Shown here: positions 8,979 through 18,315 of the stretch, one piece after another
Layout: the number at the start of each line of letters is the position of its first letter
Position numbering within the stretch: position 1 is the stretch's first letter
NCBI RefSeq assembly: GCF_001183545.1
Contig: NZ_KQ236688.1
Location: forward strand, 3,236,395 to 3,300,394
Source of the DNA: Cellvibrio sp. pealriver
Lineage (GTDB): Bacteria > Pseudomonadota > Gammaproteobacteria > Pseudomonadales > Cellvibrionaceae
DNA: 64,000 bases
Reading direction: 5' to 3'
Program-made: the position numbers and the translations under genes
The notes under the pieces: generated by a model
Seen by the model: the letters and a program-made list of their open reading frames with translations, nothing else
The model's database searches: none
What the model was told of the DNA's origin: nothing

Positions 8979-10415
8979 TCAAGCAGCGGAAATGGGCAAG
9001 CGAATGACAACTTGCAAACCACCAAGATGACTCGTGTGCAATTCAAGCTCGCCTTTGCAGTGCTCGACAATGTCGCGCACTATGCCCAAGCCCAAGCCAT
9101 GCCCTTGCACAAGCTCATCGATGCGTGCCCCGCGCTGCAACACCTGCTCGCGCGCGTCAACCGGAATACCGGGGCCGTCATCATCAATCGTTAAGATAAA
9201 ATGCGTATCGCCCTGTTGAATCTTGAGCAACACCTGATGCTTTGCCCATTTGCAGGCGTTATCCAACACATTGCCCAGCAGCTCCAGAATATCTTCGCGG
9301 TCCCATGGCAAACGCATTGATTGTTGTTCCACCCAGGCAACCTGCAAACCGCCACCGTGAATTTGCACAAGAGTGCTGATTAAATCGGGAATTTCTCTGG
9401 CGCAATCAAAATAAGCGCCTGGCAGTGCCTCGCCCGCCAGACGTGCGCGCCCCAGCTCGCGGCCAATACGTTCTTGCATATTGGCAAGTTGGTGACGCAA
9501 TTGCTCGCGCAATTCAGGATGCGCATTTAATTCCTGGCGATTGGCAAGGCTGAATAAAACAGCCAACGGGGTTTTTAATGCGTGCCCCAAATTGCCCAAT
9601 GCGTTGCGCGAGCGTGTGAGCGTGTCCTCGGTATGCAACAACAGATGATTGATTTGTTTCACCAACGGCTGCAATTCCTGCGGCACTTGTGAATCCAATT
9701 CTGTGCGCTGGCCCTGCTGCAATTGCGCAATTTGCACACGCGCATCTTCTAATGGCCGCAATGAACGCGCGACCAGATAACGCTGGAACAATATCAAGAA
9801 AATTAATGCGCCTACTCCCACGCCGCCGCCAATCCACTGCAAACGACGAAAGCTATCCAATATCGGCGTGTAATCCTGCGCGACTACAATATTAATTTGC
9901 TGACCGTAGCGGCGATACTGTGCGCGGTAAACCAATAATTGTTGCTCTTGCGGGCCATCAGCTAACTGTTTTTGCAATCCGGTTTTGGCGGGCACTGGCA
10001 GCATAAAATCCCACAACGACCGCGAGCGCCAACGCAATGTTATTGGCTCGGCATCCATTGGTTGAACAGTAGATGGCGGGGTTGATTCAGGATTAGTTGC
10101 AGTTGAATTGGTTAAGTTTGAATTCACTGAGGTTGAATTTGCAGGAATTAAATCAATCGAAAAGTAATATCCGGAAAAAGGGCGATGATAAGAAGCGGAG
10201 ATTCGCTGTTGATCCAGCTCAATACCATTCGCACCGCGCGCAAGCGCCGCCACGAGCAATTCGGTTTCATCGCGCAAATTATTTTGTAGATAGCGACGCA
10301 AACCTTGATCAAATAACCACACGCTGACTTGTGCCAGCAGTAACCCAACCAATATCAATAGCGTAAACAGACTGATCCCAAGGCGATGTTGAATGGAATC
10401 GAAGCGGATATTCAT
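8979..10415 (-). CDS. Two-component sensor histidine kinase
   Basis: A 478-residue inner-membrane sensor kinase. It has an N-terminal membrane helix (about residues 13-35), a periplasmic domain to about 190, a second helix near 195-215, a HAMP-like linker, a HisKA box with [14 protein letters not shown] (phospho-acceptor His near residue 278) and an HATPase domain with N-box [13 protein letters not shown] and G-box DDDGPGIP / HGLGLGIV. The layout is that of PhoQ/QseC-type kinases. Its start overlaps the response-regulator stop by 4 nt (ATGA), so the pair is translationally coupled. The periplasmic domain carries a low-complexity Asn/Ser/Thr-rich stretch around residues 90-115. The stimulus is unknown. 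Confidence 0.92.
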   Translation of the reverse strand: MNIRFDSIQHRLGISLFTLLILVGLLLAQVSVWLFDQGLRRYLQNNLRDETELLVAALARGANGIELDQQRISASYHRPFSGYYFSIDLIPANSTSVNSNLTNSTATNPESTPPSTVQPMDAEPITLRWRSRSLWDFMLPVPAKTGLQKQLADGPQEQQLLVYRAQYRRYGQQINIVVAQDYTPILDSFRRLQWIGGGVGVGALIFLILFQRYLVARSLRPLEDARVQIAQLQQGQRTELDSQVPQELQPLVKQINHLLLHTEDTLTRSRNALGNLGHALKTPLAVLFSLANRQELNAHPELREQLRHQLANMQERIGRELGRARLAGEALPGAYFDCAREIPDLISTLVQIHGGGLQVAWVEQQSMRLPWDREDILELLGNVLDNACKWAKHQVLLKIQQGDTHFILTIDDDGPGIPVDAREQVLQRGARIDELVQGHGLGLGIVRDIVEHCKGELELHTSHLGGLQVVIRLPISAA

Positions 10416-11086
10416 GGCTGTTGAATTCCGATAAAGCGATATCCCTGACCGCGCTTGGTTTCAATAGCGCTTTTACCTAACTTGCTGCGCAGATGATTAA
10501 TGTGTACTTCAATGACGTTGGAATCGCGTTCATTTTCGCCATCGTATAAATGGTCATTCAACTGGCTTTTGGAAATGATTTTTCCCACATTTAACATGAG
10601 GTAACGCAACAAACTAAATTCGGCAGCGGTGAGCGCAATTGCATTGCCTGAAATAATTACCGTTTGTTTGGCTTCATCCAACTGTATGCCTGCAGCTTCC
10701 AGTTGTGGTTGGTTGACTTGCCCGTGGGCGCGACGCAATAACGCCTGGATGCGCAATTGCAATTCTTCGGGATGAAATGGTTTAGTGAGGTAATCGTCGG
10801 CACCGGCTTTTAAACCATCGATGCGCTCTGCCCAATGGTCGCGCGCGGTCAAAATCAATACCGGGCGCTGCATTCCCGTTGCGCGCCATTCGCGCAGAAT
10901 ATCCAATCCGGATTTTCCTGGCAGGCCCAAATCCAACAAAATCAAATCGTATGGTTCGCTGGCACCTTGATAGACTGCATCGCGGCCATCGGCCAGCCAA
11001 TCTACTGCGTAGCCACAACGTTTTAGATCGGCACTGAGTTCGTCCGCCAGCGCCACATTGTCTTCAACGATCAGGATGCGCATCAA
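10412..11086 (-). CDS. Two-component response regulator, OmpR/PhoP family
   Basis: A 224-residue transcription factor with an N-terminal receiver (acidic pair E8/D9, phospho-acceptor D52 in [10 protein letters not shown], conserved Lys in DDYLTKPF) and a C-terminal winged helix ending in the [16 protein letters not shown] recognition motif and GQGYRF hairpin. It is the partner of the kinase that overlaps its stop codon. Its own start overlaps the stop of the upstream PepSY gene (11083). The operon order PepSY-PepSY-regulator-kinase suggests the small PepSY proteins feed back on, or are targets of, this system. Confidence 0.94.
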   Translation of the reverse strand: MMRILIVEDNVALADELSADLKRCGYAVDWLADGRDAVYQGASEPYDLILLDLGLPGKSGLDILREWRATGMQRPVLILTARDHWAERIDGLKAGADDYLTKPFHPEELQLRIQALLRRAHGQVNQPQLEAAGIQLDEAKQTVIISGNAIALTAAEFSLLRYLMLNVGKIISKSQLNDHLYDGENERDSNVIEVHINHLRSKLGKSAIETKRGQGYRFIGIQQP

Positions 11087-11421
11087 TCATCCTCTTCGTC
11101 TTTTAAAATTTTTCCCGTGTGCGCATCAATTTCAAGCTCACGCACCACACCATCGCGCGTGGCTAATTCCACTTCATAAATATAAATATCGTCATCCTCT
11201 TCGAGTTCCACTTCCAACAAACTCGATTGGGGATGACGCTCGGCAACCAACGCCAATAATTTTTCCAATGAAATAATATTGCCCTGCTCGCGCAGACGTA
11301 GAGCTTCATCTTGCGATAAATCACGCGCGCTCACCCCTTGAGGAAGGGCAATAAACACCGGGGGGAGCGCAGCAAGAAAAATACACATGGCGATATGCGC
11401 AATATTTTTCATCAGTGACAT
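11083..11421 (-). CDS. PepSY-domain periplasmic protein
   Basis: A 112-residue protein with a signal peptide (hydrophobic segment about residues 8-25, ending near VSARD) and one PepSY domain covering most of the rest, recognisable by the pattern from [20 protein letters not shown] to [17 protein letters not shown]. PepSY domains are small periplasmic modules thought to inhibit proteases or sense cations; the acidic tail EEDD would suit metal binding, which is inference. It sits between a second PepSY gene and the response regulator, overlapping the latter by 4 nt. Start is ATG 11421, with ATG 11412 as an alternative. Confidence 0.88.
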   Translation of the reverse strand: MSLMKNIAHIAMCIFLAALPPVFIALPQGVSARDLSQDEALRLREQGNIISLEKLLALVAERHPQSSLLEVELEEDDDIYIYEVELATRDGVVRELEIDAHTGKILKDEEDD

Positions 11422-11427
11422 TGAACC

Positions 11428-11760
11428 TTAATCATCTTGATGGTTTTTTAGTACCTGACCGTTAGTCGCATCCAACTCCAGATCCCACTCAACACCCTGG
11501 GCATCTACGACTTCCAATTGGTAGACATAACGGCCCCATTCGTTTTCCAACTCGGTCTCGCCGATAACACCACCCGGATGCAGCGCAAGTGCTGTCTCAT
11601 TGAGTTTGTCGAAAGATTGGATGGTACCAGAATCGCGCAGTTTGATCGCCTCATCGATCCCCAGATCGCGCGCTTGTACGCTCATCGCCAGCGTTGTCGA
11701 CATACCCGCTACTAATATTAAGGTACTTGCCATCGCTACAGTTTGTTTAAAGGTTTTCAT
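11428..11760 (-). CDS. PepSY-domain periplasmic protein
   Basis: A 110-residue paralogue of the next gene and first in the four-gene signalling operon. It has a signal peptide (MKTFKQTVAMASTLILVAGM, cleavage near VQARD) and a PepSY domain ending LELDATNGQVLKNHQDD. I chose the ATG at 11760 because AGGAG lies 8 nt upstream and the signal peptide starts there; a longer frame to 11826 has no such support. It is 6 nt upstream of the second PepSY gene. Pseudomonas aeruginosa has similar operons in which small periplasmic proteins precede a Ca/Fe-responsive pair; the analogy is suggestive only. Confidence 0.88.
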   Translation of the reverse strand: MKTFKQTVAMASTLILVAGMSTTLAMSVQARDLGIDEAIKLRDSGTIQSFDKLNETALALHPGGVIGETELENEWGRYVYQLEVVDAQGVEWDLELDATNGQVLKNHQDD

Positions 11761-12040
11761 AGTAAAGCTCCTGATCCAGTTAAAAAGGAATAAGTCTTGA
11801 TTTGACGTGATCAGGTTAAAGCCCATCGCTTAAATGAAACTTAATTTTGGGGTTTATGGCCAAGGCCACGTTAATGGATTGACGGGTAAATCCGCGCTGT
11901 GGATACTGTCACCGTAACAGACATTGCTGATGGAGACATGCCTTCAACGGAACCTGAAAGGGGAGTGTATGGATCTGGATCATCAAGGAATGGCTGCTCA
12001 TAACCCGGATCGAAAAACGATACACATCCAAGGATATCTT

Positions 12041-14014
12041 ATGCACTTGCCCGCCTTTTTCCGCGCATTGGTCGTTGATGCGACAAAAGCCTCTATAACA
12101 TTGACCTTCATACTTTTCTTAAGCCCTGTGTTCGCAGCAGATACCGAATACAAACGGTTACCACTCGAAGCTTTTTATAACGATGCATTGGTCGAGACAG
12201 TTCAACTATCACCCGACGGAACGCACTTATTAGCACTGCGTAACTCCGGTAGCGATACTGCAGTAATGGTGATGGAATTGAGCACCGGTAAAGTTTTTTT
12301 CCCTACAAAAACTGATAACAAAGAATTTAAATTTAATTGGGTTAGCTGGGCTAATAATGACCGCATTTTGATGAGCTTGCGTTTTGATAGCCGCTCATAT
12401 AACGGTGTGAAATACATGCAGACCCGGCTACTTTCGGCCGATGCAAAAAAGCCTGGCAAATTAATTACATTGTCAAAACCAGATGATGGTGCCAATGGTT
12501 GGGTCAGCCAGTTTCAAGACAATGTCATTAGTTATCTACCTGATGATCCCAAACATATTTTATTGAGTGTTGATCGCGAAGTACCCTTCCAACAAACCGT
12601 ATACAAATCCAATGTTTATACGGGGAAATTGACTCGCGTTAAAAAGCATTCATCTTCTGTACGCTCCTGGTTTGCTGATCGCCAAGGCAATGTCCGCATT
12701 GGTGAGCACTACGATGACAAAAAACGTAAAGTCACTTATAAAGTCCTGGACGATGCCACACAAAAATGGACAGTAGCCTGGGAATATATAGTGTTTGATG
12801 AACCAAGCATTAGCATTGCAGGTTTCGGCAGTAAGCCAAACGAGCTGTATTTATTTGCCGATCACAATGGCCGTCAAGCGCTTTATAAAGTTGATCTATC
12901 CAAGCCCGGATTTCCGAAGGAATTGATATTAAGCGATGAAAATTACGATGTAAGTGGTCGCTTGATTTATTCCGATGCACATAAAGAGGTTGTGGGACTT
13001 TATTACAATGATGGAAGCTCACGCAGTATTTTTTGGAATAAGGAATTCAAAGCATTTCAGGCGGGACTTGATAAAGCAATGCCTGACACACGTAACTATA
13101 TTGTAAGTATGAGCAGCAATGCCCGTAGATACATTGTATTCACTACCAACAGCACCAACCCCGGAACTTACATGTATGGGGATAGGGATGCAAAAACACT
13201 TTCCTATGTTGCAGCGGCCTATCCTCAATTAACTGAAGACGTGTTAATAGAAAAAGAATCACGCCGCTACAAAGCACGGGACGGATTAGAGCTAGAGGGG
13301 TTTTTATCCTTACCGAAGAATTTTGCAAAAAAACCTACCGCTACAATTATCCTACCTCATGGTGGGCCGATGAGCGAAGACGGCAAAGAATTCGATATGT
13401 TTTCTACGTTCATGGCGAATCGTGGCTATGTCGTTTTCCAACCCAACTTTCGCGGTTCATCGGGCTATGGTCACGATTTTATGATGCAAGCTGTCGGCGG
13501 TATGGGATTGGAGATGCAGGATGACCTCGAAGATGCCGTTACCTATTTAGTAAATGAAAAAATTGCCGACCCTAAAAAAGTATGCATAGTAGGTGCAAGC
13601 TATGGCGGCTACGCAGCACTGATGGGGGCAGCAAAAACGCCAGACTTATTCAAATGCGCGATAAGTTTTGCTGGCATTTCTGATCTGATTAAGTTGCGCG
13701 ACAAGTATCGCTACTTCACCAACAAAAATGCAGCTCGCAAACAAATTGGTGAAGACAAAGACCAATTGAAGCAGACATCTCCCGTACGCATGGCAGAACG
13801 CATAAAAATTCCAATTTTGTTGATCCATGGAAAAGATGATGTAGTAGTTCCTGTCATTCAAAGCCAGATAATGGCTAAAGCGTTGAAAAACGAAGGCAAA
13901 GCTTACGAATATATTGAGCTAGAGGATGGAAGCCACTATCTGGACTATCTCCCTCATCGGCAACAAACATTTGAAGCGATGGATCGGTTTTTGGCAAAAT
14001 ATTTACCCCTATAA
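12041..14014 (+). CDS. Secreted S9-family prolyl oligopeptidase-like serine peptidase
   Basis: A 657-residue exported peptidase. After a signal peptide (to about residue 37, SPVFAADTEY) comes a beta-propeller-like region (about 40-400) and a C-terminal alpha/beta-hydrolase domain. The catalytic triad is visible: nucleophile Ser520 in GASYGGYAA, Asp at 599/600 in HGKDDVVVP, and His632 in GSHYLDY. The family (dipeptidyl-peptidase IV / acylaminoacyl peptidase) cleaves short peptides in the periplasm. The ATG at 12041 was chosen over 11924 because AAGGA is 7 nt upstream and the signal peptide begins there. It is monocistronic and divergent from the PepSY operon. Confidence 0.92.
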   Translation: MHLPAFFRALVVDATKASITLTFILFLSPVFAADTEYKRLPLEAFYNDALVETVQLSPDGTHLLALRNSGSDTAVMVMELSTGKVFFPTKTDNKEFKFNWVSWANNDRILMSLRFDSRSYNGVKYMQTRLLSADAKKPGKLITLSKPDDGANGWVSQFQDNVISYLPDDPKHILLSVDREVPFQQTVYKSNVYTGKLTRVKKHSSSVRSWFADRQGNVRIGEHYDDKKRKVTYKVLDDATQKWTVAWEYIVFDEPSISIAGFGSKPNELYLFADHNGRQALYKVDLSKPGFPKELILSDENYDVSGRLIYSDAHKEVVGLYYNDGSSRSIFWNKEFKAFQAGLDKAMPDTRNYIVSMSSNARRYIVFTTNSTNPGTYMYGDRDAKTLSYVAAAYPQLTEDVLIEKESRRYKARDGLELEGFLSLPKNFAKKPTATIILPHGGPMSEDGKEFDMFSTFMANRGYVVFQPNFRGSSGYGHDFMMQAVGGMGLEMQDDLEDAVTYLVNEKIADPKKVCIVGASYGGYAALMGAAKTPDLFKCAISFAGISDLIKLRDKYRYFTNKNAARKQIGEDKDQLKQTSPVRMAERIKIPILLIHGKDDVVVPVIQSQIMAKALKNEGKAYEYIELEDGSHYLDYLPHRQQTFEAMDRFLAKYLPL

Positions 14015-14026
14015 AACGTCATAAAA

Positions 14027-14072
14027 ATTGCCTAACGTCGGCCTCTTTATAAAAAGACCTATGTTAGGCAAT
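14027..14072. terminator. Stem-loop after the S9 peptidase gene, possible terminator
   Basis: A perfect 10-bp inverted repeat ATTGCCTAAC / GTTAGGCAAT (14027-14036 with 14063-14072) starts 12 nt after the peptidase stop. The interior can also pair partly. The following T-tract is poor (GAACTTTTCTT), so termination efficiency is uncertain. Confidence 0.5.
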
Positions 14073-14215
14073 GAACTTTTCTTACTCTAGAAAAACTCCG
14101 CACAAAGTTTCACAATTTTTACTGCCTGTTCTTTTTATACTGCTTTCATCTGGATTACACATCCGCTGCAACCGTTCGCAATCCAAATTTTCGCTTAACA
14201 TCTTTGGTTTCCACC

Positions 14216-15385
14216 ATGAATAGCCCGCTATCAGCTATCGCATCACATTCATCGTCGCTCAAAGTCATCCATTTTGTGACCGGTGGTTTTACGGGCTCTA
14301 CCAAGGTAGCAATTGAATTGATTCGTGCCGCCAAACAGAATCCGGCACTTTCAAGCATGCTGGTGTTGCGAAAAAAATCATCCACCGATATGGCGCAAGT
14401 ACAGCAATTGCAGCGGGATGGCATTGCCTTAAAACTGGTGGCCGGTTGGTCACATGCGGCAACCATCATCGAACTGATCCGTATTTGTAAGGAATATCAG
14501 CCCGATATTCTTGTCACCCACGGTTTCAGCGAACACTTGTGGGGGCGTTATGCAGGGCTGCTGGCGCGCGTGCCGCATTTGATTCACGTTGAGCACAATT
14601 CGCGCGAACGCTATACGCCGCTGCGCTTGCTGCAAGCGCGCTGGCTTGCGCAGCACACCGACAACATCATCGGCTGCTCTGAAGGTGTTCGGCAACGGTT
14701 GTTGGAGTTGCAATTTCCGCCGGAGAAAATCAGCGCAATTAATAACGGTATCGATCTCACACCCTATACCGCAACACATCCCCTGCCATTGGAAGAGCGT
14801 ATTCCTGGCATTGTGATGCCCGCACGTTTTGCCAAACAAAAAGATCATGAAACGCTGATCCGCGCAATTGCTCTGCTACGCGAAAAAAATATTTTCCCGT
14901 CAGTATTTTTTGCCGGTGCAGGAAGCAAGCGCCATATTGCCCGCGCACAAAAATTAGTAGATGAATTGCAACTCAATGCACAAATTCATTTTGCTGGCCA
15001 CTGTGGCAACTTGCCTTTTATTCTAATGCGCCATCAAATTTGTGTGTTAAGTACGCGCTATGAAGGCATGCCACTTGCGCTGGCAGAAGGCATGGCCTCC
15101 GGTTGCGCGGTTGTGGGGTCTGCGGTAACCGGTGTAAAAGAAATGATCCATCACGGCAAAGATGGCCTCTTGGTAAAACCCCAATGTGCGCATGCGATGG
15201 CGGATGCACTTGAGATAGTGCTGACCAATTCCAGCTATGCGCAAATACTTGCCACCCAAGGACGCGAGCGCGCACTGGCCGAGTTTTCCCTTGCGCGTAT
15301 GGCACAGACTTACGAACAAGTATTTTTTAGTTTGCAAAGCAGCAAAAAAATCGCACACAGCGAACAACTTATTCTGGAAAACTGA
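14216..15385 (+). CDS. Glycosyltransferase family 4 (GT-B)
   Basis: A 389-residue retaining glycosyltransferase of the GT-B fold. The N-terminal Rossmann domain has the glycine-rich GGFTGSTKVAIELI acceptor loop and the C-terminal donor domain has the E-x7-E type motif EGMPLALAEGMASG. Such enzymes transfer a sugar from a nucleotide donor during lipopolysaccharide or exopolysaccharide synthesis on the cytoplasmic face of the membrane. A GT2 gene follows 6 nt later, so the two form an operon and probably build the same glycan. The ATG at 14216 is preferred to an upstream in-frame TTG at 14204; neither has a good ribosome-binding site. Confidence 0.9.
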   Translation: MNSPLSAIASHSSSLKVIHFVTGGFTGSTKVAIELIRAAKQNPALSSMLVLRKKSSTDMAQVQQLQRDGIALKLVAGWSHAATIIELIRICKEYQPDILVTHGFSEHLWGRYAGLLARVPHLIHVEHNSRERYTPLRLLQARWLAQHTDNIIGCSEGVRQRLLELQFPPEKISAINNGIDLTPYTATHPLPLEERIPGIVMPARFAKQKDHETLIRAIALLREKNIFPSVFFAGAGSKRHIARAQKLVDELQLNAQIHFAGHCGNLPFILMRHQICVLSTRYEGMPLALAEGMASGCAVVGSAVTGVKEMIHHGKDGLLVKPQCAHAMADALEIVLTNSSYAQILATQGRERALAEFSLARMAQTYEQVFFSLQSSKKIAHSEQLILEN

Positions 15386-15391
15386 TTTTTA

Positions 15392-16408
15392 TTGATCGAC
15401 AAGGCGCAATTGATTGTGGTTCATTCATCCAAACCCTGGCTCAGTATTTTAATCCCTGTTTATAACGTTGCCGATTATCTACAAGAGTGTCTGGACTCTG
15501 TGATAACGCAGGTTATCCCCGGTGTAGAAATTATCGCATTGGATGATTGCTCTACTGACGATTCACTCGAACGACTTCAGCGCATTGCCGAGTCAGCAAA
15601 AACCCCGATCAATATTTTACGCCACGCTCACAACCGCGGTTTAAGTGCTGCGCGCAATACATTGCTCGATCACGCGCGCGGCGAATATATTTGGTTTCTA
15701 GATTCAGACGATGCACTACACCCGGGTGCAATTGAAGAACTGCAACAAGTTGTGTGGCAGCACGAGCCGGATTTGGTGATGTGTGATTTTCGCGTGTGGC
15801 GCGAACACCAGCGCTTTAAACATAAATGGCGCGGTGAAGATCACACTGCTACGTTTGCGGGCAAAAAACGCCAGCTATTAACAGATCCGTTAAAATTATT
15901 TGAAGGCATTTATAAAGAACGCAACCTGCACATTTGGTCAAAAATTTCCAAACGCTCACTCTGGGGAACTGACCTGCGTTTTCCGGAAGGCCGTGTAATG
16001 GAAGATATGGTCGTCACACCGCGCCTTGCCCTGCGCGTTAAAACGTATTTTTACCAACCCAGTGTGTGGGTTGCGTATCGTCAACGTGAAGGCAGTATTT
16101 TATCCAGCTCAAACCAGAAAAAAATTGATGACATGTCAGTCGCCTGTGAAGGCGTATTGGATTTATGGTTAAAGCACTATCCGCAACTGTCACGCAAAGC
16201 ACGTTTTTACTTCAGCTATTTTTGCGTGAAAACCCATATTTGCGTTGCGCGTGATATGCGCAGTCTGTACAACAATCCCACACCGGATCTCAGTGTGTAT
16301 CGCGAACGGTTTTTTGAACATATTGGCTGGGGCAAGCGCGAACTCTTCAGTGAATACATCAAACGCGGCTGGGTATTACGGCTCAGGCGTTTTATCCAGG
16401 AACATTAA
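15392..16408 (+). CDS. Glycosyltransferase family 2 (GT-A)
   Basis: A ~338-residue inverting glycosyltransferase. The GT-A nucleotide-binding region shows LSILIPVYNVADYLQECLDS near the N-terminus, LDDCSTDDS, and the metal-binding DxD-type motif FLDSDDALHPGA. The remainder (about 140-338) is the acceptor-binding half. It follows the GT4 gene by 6 nt. No ATG is near the start: candidates are TTG 15392, TTG 15410 (AAGG 6 nt upstream) and GTG 16 codons before the GT2 core; 15410 looks best for ribosome binding, so the true start may be 18 nt downstream of the one listed. Sugar specificity is not visible. Confidence 0.88.
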   Translation: MIDKAQLIVVHSSKPWLSILIPVYNVADYLQECLDSVITQVIPGVEIIALDDCSTDDSLERLQRIAESAKTPINILRHAHNRGLSAARNTLLDHARGEYIWFLDSDDALHPGAIEELQQVVWQHEPDLVMCDFRVWREHQRFKHKWRGEDHTATFAGKKRQLLTDPLKLFEGIYKERNLHIWSKISKRSLWGTDLRFPEGRVMEDMVVTPRLALRVKTYFYQPSVWVAYRQREGSILSSSNQKKIDDMSVACEGVLDLWLKHYPQLSRKARFYFSYFCVKTHICVARDMRSLYNNPTPDLSVYRERFFEHIGWGKRELFSEYIKRGWVLRLRRFIQEH

Positions 16409-16522
16409 AGCACCTGTCACTGACGGTGCCACGGTAATCCAGCGATTATCCACCGTCGGCAGCGAGTGTTATCATGCCTACCACAATTGCCTGAATAACA
16501 ATCGCTTGAATACCCAACACCA

Positions 16523-17383
16523 ATGAAAATACCTAAACGCCTAACGGCATTGATCGAGGATGGCTTGATCGATGAAGTTTATTACCCCTTGATGAGCGGC
16601 AAAGAAGCGCAAGTATTTGTGGTGCGCGCCAATAACGAAGTCCGCTGTGCCAAAGTCTACAAAGAAGCCAATAAACGCAGCTTCAAACAAGCGGTGCAAT
16701 ATCAGGAAGGGCGCACCGTGCGCAATTCGCGCCGCGCCCGCGCGATGGCCAAAGGTACCCGCTTCGGTCAAAAAGAGGCAGAAGAAGCCTGGCTCAATGC
16801 CGAAGTGGAAGCGCTGTATCGCCTTGCCGATGCCGGTGTACGCGTACCCACACCTTATTGGTTTGTAGATGGCGTACTGGTCATGGAACTGGTGGTCGAT
16901 GAGGAGGGCGAACCCGCCCCGCGTTTGGATGATGTCGCCTTTGACCCAGACACCGCGCGCGCTTATCACGCGCAAATGATGAAGGAAATCGTACGCATGC
17001 TCTGTGCAGGCCTCGTTCACGGCGACCTGTCGGAATTTAATGTGCTGGTCGATCACTCAGGGCCTGTGGTGATCGATCTACCGCAAGCCGTCAATGCCGC
17101 TGGTAATAACAGCGCGCAGATGATGCTCACGCGCGATGTAAACAACATGCGCGATTATTTCGGCCAATACGCACCGGATTTACTCGTCACCCATTACGCC
17201 GAAGAAATCTGGGATCTATACCAACACGGCAATTTGCACCCCGAGGTCAAACTCACCGGCGAATTTGCCCAGAGCAATATCGATGCTGACCTCGCCACCA
17301 TGATGCGTATCATCGAACACGTAAAAGAAGAAGAGGAAGAGCGCAAAGAACGCGAGCGCATGGCGCGGGATGGGGAATTTTAA
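16523..17383 (+). CDS. RIO-type serine/threonine protein kinase
   Basis: A 286-residue atypical protein kinase. The ATP-binding strand contains GKEAQVFVV in place of a usual glycine loop, the ATP-anchoring Lys is in RCAKVYK, the catalytic loop is HGDLSEFNVLVD and the metal-binding Asp is in VVIDLPQAV. The tail is a highly charged Glu/Arg helix (EEEEERKERER). Archaeal and eukaryotic RIO1 act in ribosome maturation; the bacterial members found in Pseudomonas and relatives are poorly characterised. It is monocistronic, with a 114-bp gap after the glycosyltransferases and a convergent SDR gene downstream. Confidence 0.9.
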   Translation: MKIPKRLTALIEDGLIDEVYYPLMSGKEAQVFVVRANNEVRCAKVYKEANKRSFKQAVQYQEGRTVRNSRRARAMAKGTRFGQKEAEEAWLNAEVEALYRLADAGVRVPTPYWFVDGVLVMELVVDEEGEPAPRLDDVAFDPDTARAYHAQMMKEIVRMLCAGLVHGDLSEFNVLVDHSGPVVIDLPQAVNAAGNNSAQMMLTRDVNNMRDYFGQYAPDLLVTHYAEEIWDLYQHGNLHPEVKLTGEFAQSNIDADLATMMRIIEHVKEEEEERKERERMARDGEF

Positions 17384-17402
17384 TAACACACCGCTAAACC
17401 AA

Positions 17403-17426
17403 ACTGGCGATAATCGTATCGCCAGT
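17403..17426. terminator. Perfect hairpin between convergent genes
   Basis: ACTGGCGATA / TATCGCCAGT forms a perfect 10-bp stem with an ATCG loop between the RIO kinase stop and the SDR stop. There is no T-tract on either side, so it is either a weak bidirectional terminator or an mRNA-end stabiliser. Confidence 0.45.
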
Positions 17427-17438
17427 GTTCGGCAAGGC

Positions 17439-18200
17439 TTACACCATCATCCCACCCGATACCTCAATACGCTGCGCGTTGATCCAGCGGTTATGCTCGG
17501 ATAACAGCGACGCAATCATCGGCCCGATATCATCAGGCACACCGGCGCGCCCCAGTGCGGTCATCGCAGAAATTTGTTGGTTCAGCTCTTCATTGTCGCG
17601 CACACGGCCGCCGCCAAAATCGGTTTCAATTGCGCCCGGCGCAACAGCATTTACCGCGATACCGCGCGCACCCAATTCTTTGGCCATGTAGCGGCTCAAT
17701 ACTTCAATCGCACCCTTCATGGAGGCGTAAGCGGCGTAACCGGGATAGGTGAAGCGTGTGAGGCCGGTAGAAATATTCACAATGCGGCCGCCGTTTTTGA
17801 TCAATGGCAATAATGCTTGTGTGAGAAAAAAGGTGCCTTTCAAATGGATATTCATCAGCAGATCAAATTGCTCTTCCGTGGTATCGGCAAAACTTGCGTG
17901 AATGCCGATGCCCGCGTTATTGATTAAAAAATCAAAACTCTCGCGCTGCCATTGGGATGACAAGAGTGTGCGCAACTGCTCTGCAAATACAGCGAACCCT
18001 CTGCTATTGCCCACATCCAACTGCAGCGCTGCTGCGTTTACACCGAGCGCTTTAGCCTCGGCCACAACCGCTTCTGCCTCCGCGTGCTTACTGTTGTAGG
18101 TCAGCACTACGTCCACACCTTGCTTTGCCAAGGCCAATACAGTGTTTTTACCCAAACCGCGGCTGCCGCCAGTAACTAATGCAATCTTGTTCATGTTCAT
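17439..18200 (-). CDS. SDR-family NAD(P)-dependent oxidoreductase
   Basis: A 253-residue classical short-chain dehydrogenase. It has the cofactor loop TGGSRGLGK near residue 10, the NNAG motif, catalytic Ser in VNISTG and the catalytic Tyr-Lys pair in YAAYASMKG, with a typical C-terminal substrate loop. The reaction is a reversible carbonyl/alcohol conversion; substrate unknown. It is divergent from the LysR gene at 18316 across a 115-bp promoter region, the standard arrangement of a LysR regulator with its target, so control by that LysR is a fair inference. Confidence 0.92.
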   Translation of the reverse strand: MNMNKIALVTGGSRGLGKNTVLALAKQGVDVVLTYNSKHAEAEAVVAEAKALGVNAAALQLDVGNSRGFAVFAEQLRTLLSSQWQRESFDFLINNAGIGIHASFADTTEEQFDLLMNIHLKGTFFLTQALLPLIKNGGRIVNISTGLTRFTYPGYAAYASMKGAIEVLSRYMAKELGARGIAVNAVAPGAIETDFGGGRVRDNEELNQQISAMTALGRAGVPDDIGPMIASLLSEHNRWINAQRIEVSGGMMV

Positions 18201-18315
18201 TTCTCCGTTAAGGACGATGTTGTGTTGGTGAAGCCAGTCTATTAATCGCCTTAATTTAGATAAATAAGCAAAAACGGATTAGACTGTTCGGATTATCCGA
18301 ACAATAGGGCATGAC

